A stretch of 64,000 nt of DNA, taken from NCBI GenBank assembly GCA_963761655.1, contig CAVXHI010000003.1:310001-374000 (forward strand), written 5' to 3'. A model generated the notes under the pieces. The model did not search any database and had not been told where the DNA came from. It worked only from the letters and a program-made list of their open reading frames with translations. The position numbers and the translations under genes were made by a program. This document shows positions 17,480 through 26,600 of this stretch, piece by piece; position 1 is the first letter of the stretch, and each line of letters starts with the position of its first letter. The DNA comes from RYN-122 sp963761655 (lineage in GTDB: Bacteria > Actinomycetota > Actinomycetes > Mycobacteriales > SCTD01).

Positions 17480-17676
17480 CCTGGGCCGGCGTCGGGCTGG
17501 CCGCCGCCGGCACGCTGGCGGTGCTCGTGCGTCGCCAGACGGCGGTCGAGCGGGTCAACTTCGCGTTCGTGGCCGGGCAGGTCGAGCACGGCCGGGCCGC
17601 GCTGGTCGCCGCCCTGCTCGTCGGCGTGGTCGTCGGCCTGCTGCTGCCGGGCCTGGTCCGCCGGAAGGCTCGCTAG
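17476..17676 (+). CDS. Small membrane protein 2 (LapA-like topology)
   Basis: 66 residues; ATG 17476 overlaps the previous TGA. Two hydrophobic helices (about 3-18 and 42-59) flank a polar stretch (NFAFVAGQVEHGR). The layout recalls LapA/DUF1049 proteins, but the match is weak. Its TAG shares the tetranucleotide CTAG (17673-17676) with the stop of the convergent CAP-domain gene. Confidence 0.62.
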   Translation: MTWAGVGLAAAGTLAVLVRRQTAVERVNFAFVAGQVEHGRAALVAALLVGVVVGLLLPGLVRRKAR

Positions 17677-18527
17677 AGCCTCAGGAAGTTCTGGGCGGCG
17701 AACACCGTCCCGTCCGCGGCGCGGGTCGCCCCGGTGCCGACGTGCGTGTAGTCGCCGAGGATGTTGGCGCGGTGGCCGGGCGAGTCCAGCCACATCTGCA
17801 CGAGCCGGTCCGCCGTGATGCCGCCGTACGCGATGTTCTCGCCGACCCGGCTCCCGCCGCAGGTGGACAGCAGCGCCGCCAGGTCGGTCCGGTGCACGAG
17901 GGTGCGCAGGACCGCGAGGTGCGCGCCCCAGGCCTCGGCGTACCGGTCGGCGCAGGCGGACACGGCCAGCGGCCGCAGGCCGTGGGAGGTCCGGGCCGCG
18001 TTCACCAGCTGGACGACCCGCGCCTCGTACGCGTCGTCGACGGCAGGTGCGGCCGGAGCAGCGACGAAGCGGAACCGGTCGAGGCGCAGGTTGCGGTCGG
18101 CGGTCGCGGTGCGGGCGTCGTTCGGGAAGCGGACCGTCACCGTGTGCGCGCCGGGCGCCCAGGAGCCCGCGACGGCGTGCTCGGTCCAGGTGCGGCTCGC
18201 CACCGACAGGACCCCGACCTGCCGTCCGTCCACCGTGACCACCGCCCGGGGCGCCCCGGCCGCCTGGTCGCCCCGCAGCCGCAGCAGGAGGCGGTCCGCG
18301 GTGCTGCCGGCGCCGACGACGGCGGAGACCGTGCCGTTCGTGACCATCACCCGGGCCCGACCCGCGGAGGCGGCCGGGTCGGCGTAGACGCTGGAGCGGC
18401 CGGACAGCACGCGCACGGTCCCGGCTTCCGCCTCGACCGACGCAGGGACGGGGACGGCAGACGCGGGCGCGGCGAGGGTCAGCCCGGCGACCGTGACGGC
18501 GAGGAGGATGCCCAGAGTGCGACGCAT
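17673..18527 (-). CDS. Secreted CAP-domain (SCP/PR1-like) protein
   Basis: 284 residues. The signal peptide ends near APASA (residue 24). About residues 30-150 resemble a calcium-dependent carbohydrate-binding module (VTVDGRQVG, GAHTVTVRFPND). Residues about 165-284 form a CAP domain with LVNAARTSHGLRPL, VGENIAYGG and MWLDSPGHRANIL. CAP proteins are extracellular with varied roles; the sugar-binding module suggests attachment to a polysaccharide. The ATG at 18527 is preceded by GACCTCCTGGAC. Confidence 0.88.
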   Translation of the reverse strand: MRRTLGILLAVTVAGLTLAAPASAVPVPASVEAEAGTVRVLSGRSSVYADPAASAGRARVMVTNGTVSAVVGAGSTADRLLLRLRGDQAAGAPRAVVTVDGRQVGVLSVASRTWTEHAVAGSWAPGAHTVTVRFPNDARTATADRNLRLDRFRFVAAPAAPAVDDAYEARVVQLVNAARTSHGLRPLAVSACADRYAEAWGAHLAVLRTLVHRTDLAALLSTCGGSRVGENIAYGGITADRLVQMWLDSPGHRANILGDYTHVGTGATRAADGTVFAAQNFLRL

Positions 18528-18585
18528 GTCCAGGAGGTCGGGCCCGGGCGCGGCTCACCGGTCACCCGCTCGGGTGGCAACGCGG

Positions 18586-18591
18586 CAGACT
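18586..18591 (+). promoter_or_regulatory. -10 hexamer, leaderless hypothetical gene
   Basis: CAGACT, six bases before GTG 18598; a weaker match to TANNNT. Confidence 0.35.
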
Positions 18592-18597
18592 CGGGGC

Positions 18598-18897
18598 GTG
18601 GACCCGCTGACCGAGGCTGCCGCCGCCGTCCGCCGCGACGGCGGCCCCGACGACCTCGTCGACCAGGCGCTCGTCCACCGGACCTGGTGGCTGCAGCAGT
18701 GGCCGGACGGCGCCCCGCACGTGCTGGGGCTGCTCGCACAGGACGTCCAGGAGGCGGTGCACGTCGCGGACCCGCTGTGGCCGCCCTGCCCCGAGCACCG
18801 CGACCACCCGCTGTTCGTCGAGCCCGACCTCGGCCCCGACCCGTTCTGGGTCTGCCACCGCAGCGGTCTGCCGGTGGCCGCCGTCGGCTCGCTCTAG
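18598..18897 (+). CDS. Conserved-looking hypothetical protein
   Basis: 99 residues. It has no recognised domain but has a C-terminal pattern CPEHRDHPLFVEPDL then FWVCHRSG, with Cys and His that might bind a metal. An in-frame extension upstream is Arg-rich shadow sequence; GTG 18598 was chosen from codon usage and the -10-like hexamer. The stop codon shares CTAG (18894-18897) with the convergent oxidoreductase gene. Confidence 0.68.
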   Translation: MDPLTEAAAAVRRDGGPDDLVDQALVHRTWWLQQWPDGAPHVLGLLAQDVQEAVHVADPLWPPCPEHRDHPLFVEPDLGPDPFWVCHRSGLPVAAVGSL

Positions 18898-19775
18898 AGG
18901 AGCGCCCCGGCGAGGGTGCGCCAGTCCTCGCGCGGCACGCCGAACGGGTCCGCGCCGAGCACCTGCACGCACACGTGCGACGCCCCGGCGTCGAGGTGCT
19001 CCTGCACCCGGGCGACCGCCGCCTCCAGACCGCGTGCCACGAGGGCGTCCTGCAGCCGGGCGCTGCCGCCACGGACGGCGTCGTCCTCGGTGAAGCCCAG
19101 CCGGAGCCAGCTGTTCCGGTAGTTCGGCAGCCCCGTGTAGATCTCCAGGTGGGCGTGGGCCCTGCGCCGGAACTCCTCCTCGTCGTCCACGAGCACGACC
19201 GCCTGCTCCACCGCCAGCACCGGCCCGTCGCCGAGGAGCTGCCGCGCCGACGCCGTGTGCTCCGGCGTCACGAGGTAGGGGTGCGCCCCCTGGGCCCGGT
19301 CGCGGGACAGCTCCAGCATCTTCGGCCCGAGGGCGGCGAGCACGCGGGGCGGGGCGTCGCCGGCCTCGGCGGCGAGGAACGGGGCGCCGTCCATCGCGTC
19401 GAGGTACTCCCGCATGGCCTGCACGGGCTTGCCGTAGGAGTGCCCGCGCATCCGCTCGACCAGGGGCGCGTGGCTGACCCCGAGGCCCAGCAGGAAGCGG
19501 TCAGGGTGCAGGGCGCTCAGGGTGCGGGAGGCGGCGTTGGCGGCCACGGCGTCGCGACCGTAGATGCTCGCGATCCCGGTCGCGACCACCATGCGCGTGC
19601 TCGCCTGCAGGTACACCGAGGCCGCCGTGAAGGCCTCCCGGCCGTAGGCCTCGCCGAACCAGAGGGCGCCGTAGCCGAGCTCGTCCACCTCCGCGACGGC
19701 CTCCGCCGCCTCCGCCAGAGGCAGGCCGTCGAGACCCGCCGTCCACAGTCCGACGCGTCCGAGGTCGAGTGCCAT
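18894..19775 (-). CDS. LLM-class F420-dependent oxidoreductase
   Basis: 293 residues with the luciferase-like TIM barrel: VGLWTAGL at the start, LGYGALWFGEAYGREAFT, ATGIASIYGRD, RTLSALHPDRFLLGLGVSH. This matches the actinomycete subgroup of F420-dependent enzymes (TIGR03620-like). It probably reduces or oxidises an unknown substrate with coenzyme F420. Divergent from the selenocysteine tRNA, with only 19 bases between. Confidence 0.9.
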   Translation of the reverse strand: MALDLGRVGLWTAGLDGLPLAEAAEAVAEVDELGYGALWFGEAYGREAFTAASVYLQASTRMVVATGIASIYGRDAVAANAASRTLSALHPDRFLLGLGVSHAPLVERMRGHSYGKPVQAMREYLDAMDGAPFLAAEAGDAPPRVLAALGPKMLELSRDRAQGAHPYLVTPEHTASARQLLGDGPVLAVEQAVVLVDDEEEFRRRAHAHLEIYTGLPNYRNSWLRLGFTEDDAVRGGSARLQDALVARGLEAAVARVQEHLDAGASHVCVQVLGADPFGVPREDWRTLAGALL

Positions 19776-19794
19776 GGCCGGTACGGTCGCACGT

Positions 19795-19890
19795 GGAGGC
19801 GTACGCGTTCCTGGTGGGCGCCCCGGCCTTCAAAGCCGGTGAGCGGCGGTACCCGTCGCTGGCGGGTTCGATTCCCGTCCGCCTCCGCCA
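19795..19890 (+). tRNA. selC: tRNA-Sec (anticodon UCA)
   Basis: A 96-nt tRNA including an encoded CCA. The anticodon loop CTTCAAA (19828-19834) carries TCA at 19830-19832, reading UGA. The acceptor pairs GGAGGCG with CGCCTCC, and the T stem can extend to six pairs, giving the 13-bp coaxial stack typical of tRNA-Sec. The long variable arm pairs AGCGGCG with CGTCGCT. This implies selenoprotein synthesis; selA, selB, selD and the selenoprotein itself are not seen here. Confidence 0.96.
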
Positions 19891-19909
19891 AGCCTGAGCA
19901 GGAGGACCC

Positions 19910-20509
19910 GTGCCGCTGAGCCCCGCGCAGCTGGTCGCCCACGTCCGCGCCGCCGAGGGTCCGGACGGGCGCCTCCCGCGCCCCTCGATGGCCGGCTGGG
20001 AGACCTGCCCGTTCGAGCACGACGGCCTGCAGGTCGTCCCGCTCGCCGACCCGGTCGTGCCGGAGGAGCCCCGCGGCGACCTCGACCCGGCCGACTGCGG
20101 GGCCTGCCGCGGCGAGGGCCGCGACGTCTGGTCCGACGACCGGTGGCGGCTGCTGTCGATGCGCTCCGGCGCTCCCCTGCTGCTCATGCTCGTGCCCCGC
20201 GCGCACCACGACCTGCCCGACCTCCCCGATGACCTCGCCGCCGAGCTCGGCGTCCTGTCGGTGCACCTGGCCCGGGCCGTCGAGGGGCTGCCGCACATCG
20301 CCCGGGCGCACGTCTACCGGGTCGGCGACGGCGGGGCCCACCTGCACGTCTGGGTCTACGCCCGCCCCGAGGGGTTCGCGCAGCTGCGCGGCAGCTTCTT
20401 CGCGGTCTGGGACGACGTCCTGCCCCCTCCGCCCGACGACGTCCGCGCGGCCGACGAGCACGCCGTCGCCGAGGCGCTGGCCGCCTCCTACGGCGGGACC
20501 GCCTCCTGA
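19910..20509 (+). CDS. HIT-like domain protein
   Basis: 199 residues; GTG 19910 follows AGGAGGACCC. The C-terminal half contains HLARAVEGLPHIARAHVYRVGDGGAHLHVWVYARPEG, a HIT-like arrangement in which HLHVW would be the nucleotide-binding motif, although the classic HxHxHxx triad is incomplete. Cys105 and Cys108 region (CGACRG) lies mid-protein. Probably a nucleotide hydrolase or transferase relative; function unknown. It follows tRNA-Sec by 19 bases. Confidence 0.72.
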   Translation: MPLSPAQLVAHVRAAEGPDGRLPRPSMAGWETCPFEHDGLQVVPLADPVVPEEPRGDLDPADCGACRGEGRDVWSDDRWRLLSMRSGAPLLLMLVPRAHHDLPDLPDDLAAELGVLSVHLARAVEGLPHIARAHVYRVGDGGAHLHVWVYARPEGFAQLRGSFFAVWDDVLPPPPDDVRAADEHAVAEALAASYGGTAS

Positions 20510-21627
20510 CGCCGGCGTACGGCGCGGGGGCCCTGTCGGACCTGATGCCCTCCGTGCTGGCCTCGCTCGGCGTCCCGGGCGAGCCGGACGTGCTCGGGCT
20601 CGACCCCGTCCGCCGCACCGTCCTGCTGCTCGTCGACGGTCTCGGCGCCCGGCTGCTGGAGCGCCACGCCGTCCACGCGCCCTTCCTGACCTCGCTCGCG
20701 GCCCGACCGCTGACCACCGGCTTCCCCTCCACGACGGCGACCAGCCTGGCCAGCCTCGGCACCGGCACCCCGCCCGGCGCGCACGGCCTCACCGGCTACA
20801 CGACCCTGGTCGAGGACCGGGTGGTGTCCTGGCTGACCTGGTCCAGCGACGGGGCGGACCGGCGGAGCGACCTCGTCCCCGAGCAGCTGCAGCCGCGGGC
20901 CACCGCGTTCGAGCGGGCCGAGCGGGCGGGCGTCACGACGACGGTCGCGGGGCTCGCCCGGTTCGCCGGGTCGGGTCTCACCCGGGCCGTCCTGCGGGGC
21001 GGGACCTACGCCGGGGTGGTCTCCCCCGGCGACACCGTGGCCCGGGTCTCGGCGGCCGCCGCCGAGGGCGACCGGAGCCTCGTGTACTGCTACACGCCCG
21101 ACCTCGACCTCACCGGCCACGTCCGCGGCACGGACAGCGCGTCCTGGCGCGAGCAGCTGGCCGTCGTCGACGCCTTCGCCGCGCAGCTGCACGACCGGCT
21201 CCCCCCGGGCACCCGGCTGCTCGTCACGGGCGACCACGGCATGGTCGACGTCGACCGCGAGCTGCAGGTCGACTACGACGACGACCCGCGGCTGCAGGCC
21301 GGCGTCCGGGTGCTCACCGGCGAGCCGAGGGCCCGGCACCTGCACGTCGAGCGGGGCGCCGAGGACGACGTCGTCGCGGCGTGGACCGCCGTGCTCGGCG
21401 ACCGCGCCCGGGTGCTCCGCCGGGAGGAGGTCGTGGCCGGCGGCCTGCTCGGTCCGGTCGTCACCGACGAGGCCCGCGCCCGGACCGGCGACGTCGTCGT
21501 GCACGCGGTGTCCGAGGTCGCCGTCGTGCGGCGGTCGGCCGAGCCGGGGCCGTCCAGGCTGCGCGGGCACCACGGGGCGCTCACCCCGGACGAGGTCCTC
21601 GTGCCGCTGCTCCAGGCCGGCCCGTGA
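20506..21627 (+). CDS. Alkaline-phosphatase-superfamily phosphodiesterase/pyrophosphatase
   Basis: Core motifs: VLLLVDGLGARLL (metal-binding Asp), FPSTTATSLASLGTGTPPGAHGLTGY (nucleophile Thr/Ser region), DLDLTGH, and VTGDHGMVDV, typical of nucleotide pyrophosphatase/phosphodiesterases. The first ATG is at 20545 (360 residues). However, the in-frame stretch before it (TPAYGAGALSDL) looks like the conserved family N-terminus, and no ATG, GTG or TTG precedes it. A CTG at 20506 overlaps the previous TGA as CTGA, the same overlap style used elsewhere here, so a CTG start is proposed. The gene is coupled by GTGA to the next one. Confidence 0.85.
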   Translation: MTPAYGAGALSDLMPSVLASLGVPGEPDVLGLDPVRRTVLLLVDGLGARLLERHAVHAPFLTSLAARPLTTGFPSTTATSLASLGTGTPPGAHGLTGYTTLVEDRVVSWLTWSSDGADRRSDLVPEQLQPRATAFERAERAGVTTTVAGLARFAGSGLTRAVLRGGTYAGVVSPGDTVARVSAAAAEGDRSLVYCYTPDLDLTGHVRGTDSASWREQLAVVDAFAAQLHDRLPPGTRLLVTGDHGMVDVDRELQVDYDDDPRLQAGVRVLTGEPRARHLHVERGAEDDVVAAWTAVLGDRARVLRREEVVAGGLLGPVVTDEARARTGDVVVHAVSEVAVVRRSAEPGPSRLRGHHGALTPDEVLVPLLQAGP

Positions 21628-22646
21628 TCCGCTTCCCCGCCCCGCTGCGGCCGGGCGACCTGATCGGCGTGACGGCGCCGTCGTCCGGGGTGGGCCGGCG
21701 CGAACGGGCGCGGCTGGACTTCTGCGTGCAGGACCTGCGCGAGCGCGGCTACCGCGTGCGGCTGGGCGACTGCCTCGGCGAGGGCGACGGCGTCGTCAGC
21801 GCCCCGGCCCGCGCGCGCGCGGACGAGCTGACGGCGCTCCTGACCGACCCGGAGGTCCGCGCCGTCGTCCCGCCGTGGGGTGGCGAGCTCGCCATCGACC
21901 TGCTCCACCTGCTCGACGTCGACGCGCTCGCGGCCGACCCGACCTGGCTGGTCGGCTACTCCGACACGAGCACGCTGACCTCCGCGCTGACCGTGGCCAC
22001 CGGGCTCGCGACGTTGCACGCCCCCGGTCTCATGGACACGCCGTTCGCCGCGCCGCCACCGCTGCTGCACTGGCTCGACCTCGCCGGCGCCCCGTCCGGT
22101 GCCGTGCTGCGGCAGGGGGCGGCCGCCTTCTCGCAGCGGGCCTGGCCCGACTTCCACGCGGGTCCGGGCGTCCGGACGTGGCGGCTCGACGAGCCGGCCG
22201 CGTGGAAGCGGCTCGACTCGGACGTGCCCTTCACCGCCTCCGGCCGGCTCCTCGGCGGCTGCGTCGAGACCGTCTGCCACCTCACGGGCTCGCGCTTCGG
22301 CGACGTCCCGCGCTTCGTCCAGGACCACGCGCCCGAGGGCGTGGTCGTGCACCTCGAGGTGGCCGAGAGCGGCGCCCTCGACGTCTGCCGGATGCTCCAC
22401 GGGCTGCGGCTCGCCGGCTGGTTCGACGCCGCGACCTGCGTCCTGCTGGGCCGGACCGCCGCGCCGGCCAGCGGCAGCTTCACCCAGCTCGACGCCGTCC
22501 GGTCCGCCCTCGGCAGCCTCGAGGTCCCCGTGCTCCTCGACGTCGACCTCGGCCACGTCCCGCCCCAGCTGTCCCTGGTCGACGGCGCCCTGGCCGCCGT
22601 CGCCTGGGAGCCCGGCGGCGGGAGCGTCACCCAGACGCTGGCCTGA
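21624..22646 (+). CDS. LD-carboxypeptidase (peptidase S66)
   Basis: GTG 21624 overlaps the previous stop; 340 residues. The N-terminus RPGDLIGVTAPSSG and the nucleophile motif GYSDTSTL are those of the LdcA/MccF family, serine peptidases that cut the L-Lys/DAP-D-Ala bond of murein tetrapeptides or related microcin linkages. The C-terminal domain has GGCVETVCHL and LDVDLGHVPPQ, the latter holding the catalytic His. Role: peptidoglycan recycling or immunity (inference). It overlaps the convergent gene by 20 bases. Confidence 0.92.
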   Translation: MIRFPAPLRPGDLIGVTAPSSGVGRRERARLDFCVQDLRERGYRVRLGDCLGEGDGVVSAPARARADELTALLTDPEVRAVVPPWGGELAIDLLHLLDVDALAADPTWLVGYSDTSTLTSALTVATGLATLHAPGLMDTPFAAPPPLLHWLDLAGAPSGAVLRQGAAAFSQRAWPDFHAGPGVRTWRLDEPAAWKRLDSDVPFTASGRLLGGCVETVCHLTGSRFGDVPRFVQDHAPEGVVVHLEVAESGALDVCRMLHGLRLAGWFDAATCVLLGRTAAPASGSFTQLDAVRSALGSLEVPVLLDVDLGHVPPQLSLVDGALAAVAWEPGGGSVTQTLA

Positions 22647-22998
22647 GCGCCCGGGCCGCAGCGCTGTCGAGGACCAGCAGGAACGCGCCCTGCACCAGCA
22701 CGGCCTGCCCGTCGCCCCGCCACCGACCGTCCCGCACCAGCCAGGCACCAGCGGCCAGGTAGCCGACGTCGAGACCGGCGTTCACCAGCAGCACCCGGCG
22801 GAGCCGGGCGGGGTCGGTCGGGCCCTTGCGGCTGCGATTACGGGCGCCGACCAGGGCGATCGCGCCGTCGACAGCGCCCCAGGCCGCGGTCTGCCGGGCG
22901 AACCCGGGAGCTCGGCGCGACAGCAGCGCCCCGACGGCCAGCGACCCGACGGCCCAGCCCCCGAGCACCCGGGTCAGTCGGACCTCGACGTCGCTCAT
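22627..22998 (-). CDS. Small membrane-associated hypothetical protein (DUF6992-like)
   Basis: 123 residues with hydrophobic segments near 12-27, 38-50 and 72-100 and the pattern QTAAWGAVDGAIALVGARN, LLVNAGLDVGYLAAGAWL. I associate this with the DUF6992 family, without certainty. ATG 22998 overlaps the Uma2 stop (ATGA). Function unknown. Confidence 0.72.
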   Translation of the reverse strand: MSDVEVRLTRVLGGWAVGSLAVGALLSRRAPGFARQTAAWGAVDGAIALVGARNRSRKGPTDPARLRRVLLVNAGLDVGYLAAGAWLVRDGRWRGDGQAVLVQGAFLLVLDSAAARALRPASG

Positions 22999-23555
22999 GC
23001 GAGCAGGTCGGCCGGATCGACCCGCACGGGGAACGGCAGCACGACCTCGACCGGCTCCGTGCCGGACGCGACCTCGACGTAGACACCGCCCTGCAGCTCG
23101 AGCACCAGGACCGTCAGGGCGTCGGGGTCGACCAGCCAGTACGACCGGCAGCCTGCCTCCTGGAGCCGGTCGCGCTTGAGCAGCAGGTCCACCCGCCGGG
23201 TGCTCGGGCTCAGCACCTCGACGGCGAGGAGCGGGGCGCCCGGCAGCTCCTTCTCGGTGAACTGCGACCTCGGCGCCACGAGCAGGTCGGGCTGGATCTC
23301 CGTCGCCTCGTCGAGGCCGACGGCGAAGGGTGCGAGGACGACCTGCAGGTCGGGCGGACAGGCTGCCCGCAGCAGCAGGTGCAGGTTCCCCACGACGACC
23401 TGGTGCCCGTGCAGCGGCGCGGGGCTCACGACCAGCGTCCCGTCGATGAGCTCCCACCGGCGCCCGTCGTCCCAGGGCAGGGCCTCCAGGTCACGACGGG
23501 TCAGCGGACGCGAGGTCGTGGGCAGCAGTCCGGGCGCAGTGGTCACAGCGGTCAT
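22995..23555 (-). CDS. Uma2-family (DUF820) endonuclease-like protein
   Basis: 186 residues with the PD-(D/E)XK-type Uma2 pattern: WELIDGTLVVSPAPLHGHQVV, IQPDLLVAP, LLAVEVLSPSTRRVDLLLKRD and YWLVDPD. The acidic residues in PDLLV and EVLSPS with the following Lys are the predicted metal-binding site. Uma2 proteins are widespread in multicopy in some bacteria; their target is unknown. It is the upstream gene of a two-gene unit. Confidence 0.88.
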   Translation of the reverse strand: MTAVTTAPGLLPTTSRPLTRRDLEALPWDDGRRWELIDGTLVVSPAPLHGHQVVVGNLHLLLRAACPPDLQVVLAPFAVGLDEATEIQPDLLVAPRSQFTEKELPGAPLLAVEVLSPSTRRVDLLLKRDRLQEAGCRSYWLVDPDALTVLVLELQGGVYVEVASGTEPVEVVLPFPVRVDPADLLA

Positions 23556-23597
23556 CGTGCTCCGCAGGGTCGGCCACCGGCCAGAGAGTCCGACAGC

Positions 23598-23635
23598 CCG
23601 AAGGGCGGCCCCCCGGCAGGAGGACCGCCCTTCGG
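23598..23635 (-). terminator. Terminator after subtilase gene
   Basis: CCGAAGGGCGG (23598-23608) pairs perfectly with CCGCCCTTCGG (23625-23635), 11 bp with a 16-nt loop, 14 bases past the subtilase stop. Same architecture as the terminator after groEL. Confidence 0.82.
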
Positions 23636-23648
23636 CGTCGTGCAGGAG

Positions 23649-26600
23649 CTACCGCAGGGTCACCCCGATGACCGGGCTGTTGTTCGCGTAGACGTCCGTG
23701 GTCTGCGCGGCCCGGGCGAGGAGCCGGACCGGTCCGGCCTTGGTGAAGCGGCGCGAGACCGACCAGACGCCGTCGGCGCGGGTGCGGGCCTGCGCGGTCA
23801 GCACGAGGCTGCCGTCAGCGGTCTGCCGGTAGACCGTCACGAGCTGGCCGGCCCGGCCGGGGACGACCCTCCCGGTCAGCGTGTAGGTCAGGCGCCCCGT
23901 GCGGACAGCCCGCTCGGAGACCAGGGCGCGGACCGCCAGGACCGTGGACGGCCCCGGCCGGGTGCTGCCCCTGGTGATCGCGTACAGGCGCGTGCTGCCG
24001 AGCGGGGCGAGCTGGCTGCTGGCCCTGCCGGAGGCGTCGAGCACGAGCGTCCGCAGGAGCCCGTAGCGGGTCGAAGGACGCACGTAGCCGTACAGCTGGA
24101 CCGTGCTGCCGGGGACGCCGGTCACCGTCACGGTGGACCTCTGCCCGGCGGTGATGGTGCCGGGGCTGAGGGTCAGTCGCGGCAGGACGGCTGCCGGAGG
24201 AGCCGTCGTCGGAGGAGCCGTCGTCGCCGGAGGAGCGGTCGTCGCCGGCGGAGCAGTGGTGGCCGGAGGAGCGGTGGTGGCCGGCGGCGCCGTCGTCGCG
24301 GGCGGTGCGGTCGTGGCCGGAGGCGCGGTCGTCGCGGGCGGTGCGGTCGTCGCCGGAGGAGCCGTGGTGGCCGGCGGCGTCGTAGCGGGTGCGGCCGGCT
24401 CGCGGACCTGGACGACCTGGGCGCGGTCGGCCTCGGTCCCGTGCAGGTGCAGCAGCAGGACGCCGAGGTCGGGGCTGGTGGTGTCGGTGGTGTCGGTCCG
24501 GACCTCGAGCTTGCCGGGCACGTCGCGGCTCAGCAGCGTGCCGGTCTCCTTGGGCACGACCAGCGTCCGCGGGTGCGCGACGTCGAACGGGACGTACGGC
24601 GTCTGCTCGAGCAGGGCCGCGGCGTCGTCGAGGCTGTACGTCTCGACCCGGTAGCTGACCTTCGTCGAGCCGGCCGGGAGGCCGAGCGTCTGCAGGGTGA
24701 CCGGCACGATCAGCGCGTTGCTGCTGAGCGCGTTCGTGTCCACGCCGTAGTCCGCGCTGTTCAGCGGCTGGTCGTCGAGGAAACGACCGCCCGGGAGGGC
24801 GTAGGCCTCGGCGACCATGATGTCGGTGTCGGGCGCGTAGCGGGTGACGTCGACCTCGCGGTCGTCCTCGCCGTCGCCGTCGGTGTCGAAGTAGACGACG
24901 AAGGCGACCTCACCGCTGCCGGAGCCGGGGTCGTACGCCGGGGTGTTCCAGCGGCCGTAGGTCGACAGGGCGATGCCGACCTGCGGCGTCGTCGAGCCGA
25001 CCGGCAGGGTCGAGGTGGCGCCGACGTAGCGCAGGTCGCCCGAGCGCTGGCCCTCGAAGCCGATGCACCCGTCGGTCGCGGCGCTGGTGCAGGCGGGCAG
25101 CTGCGGGCTGGACACCTGCAGCTGGAAGCCGCCGACGAGGCTCTGGACGGCGTCGGGCGAGCCCGGGGTGCCGTTGTCGACGCCCGTGCCGGTCAGCGGC
25201 AGGCTGCCGATGCTGGTCATGACGCCGCTCGGCGGGACGACGGCGTCGCCGCCGCGGACCGTGGAGGCCGGGCGGGGAGCCACGGCGACGGGCAGCCGCA
25301 GGACCTGACCGTTGGCCGGGGTGAGCAGGACGCGGCCGTTCTCCTCGGCCTGGAACTGGCGGGCGAGGTCGTCGGTCTGCGTCAGCGAGATCGTCGCGTC
25401 GGGGGTGCGGCGCAGGGCGGTCACGTCAGTGATGCGCATGACCACGTCGAACGTCGCGGTGCCCGGTGCGGTGGCAGTGCCGGCGGGGACGGTGACGGGG
25501 CCCGGCACCTCGAAGGTCACGCCGGGCACGTCCTGCGCGGAGACGTAGGAGGGCGTGTACGTGCGGGCGGTGCGGCCGAAGTTGCTCAGCCGGACCGTCT
25601 TGGTGCGGGTCAGCGGACCGGTCGCCTCGACCGGGCCGAAGCCGAGACCGACCGAGCCGGCGTCCCCGACGACCGCAGCCACGACCGTGTTGGCGACGGC
25701 GTCACGGCCGTCGATGCGGCCGGCGCCGACGCGCGTGACGCCGTACTCCGTGCCGGTGCCCTTGCCGCCGGTCGACAGGACGGCGGAGGCGGTGTTGACC
25801 AGGTCGGCCTTGACCTGCTCCGGCGTCCAGGTCGGGTGCTCCGCGAGGACCAGCGCGGCGGTGCCGGCGGTGTGCGGCGTCGCCATGGACGTGCCGCTCT
25901 CGTCCAGGCCCTCGTTGCCGGTGCCCGAGTTGGCCGAGAACGTGTGCAGACCGGGCGCCCCCACGTCGGGCTTGAGGAAGCCGTCGGCCGGCGTGCCACC
26001 ACGGGAGGTGAAGTCGGCGATCTTGTCGGTGGAGGCGGGGTCGTCGATGCGCGCGCCCTGGGCGGACCCGGCGCGGAAGGCGTAGCCGAAGGTCGCGTAG
26101 ACGGCCTGCCCGGCCTCGAGGCGGGTGCGGACGTCGTCGGCGCCGGTCTTGTTGACGAGGGTCACGGGGATGGTGGTGTCGCCGGTGATGCCCGCGGAGA
26201 AGCGCAGCTGGTTGCTGCCCAGGACGACGCCGAGGGCGCCGGCCCGCTTGGCGCCGGCCGCGTGGCCGACCGAGCCGCAGCGGCGGGTGGTGGAGTCGTC
26301 GTCCCACTCGAGGAAGGCGTACTTGCCGTTCACCCGGGCCGCGTCGGCCGGTGTGTACGTGCCGCAGCCGTCGAGGTTCGTGGGGTCGGTCAGGGCGACG
26401 AGCTGGCCGGTGTTGTCCTGCCGCTTCGTGTCGTACGGGTAGGCGATCGAGTTCGTCGCGGGGTAGGTCGTCACGCTCGCGGTGTCCGTGGCGCTCGTCG
26501 TGCTGTCCACCGTCTCGATCCGGACGCCGTCGACCGTGTCCTGGCCGTCGTCGCTGGCGGCGACGGTCAGGGCGGAGCGGGCGCTGCCCGGGGAGCCGAC

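Noticed and set aside
19795..20509. Integrated element at tRNA-Sec
   Set aside because: No integrase, no direct repeat of the tRNA end and no change in codon use downstream; the flanking genes look chromosomal.
24190..24384. CRISPR or satellite array of 18-bp units
   Set aside because: The units are in frame within the subtilase gene and encode PPATTA peptides.
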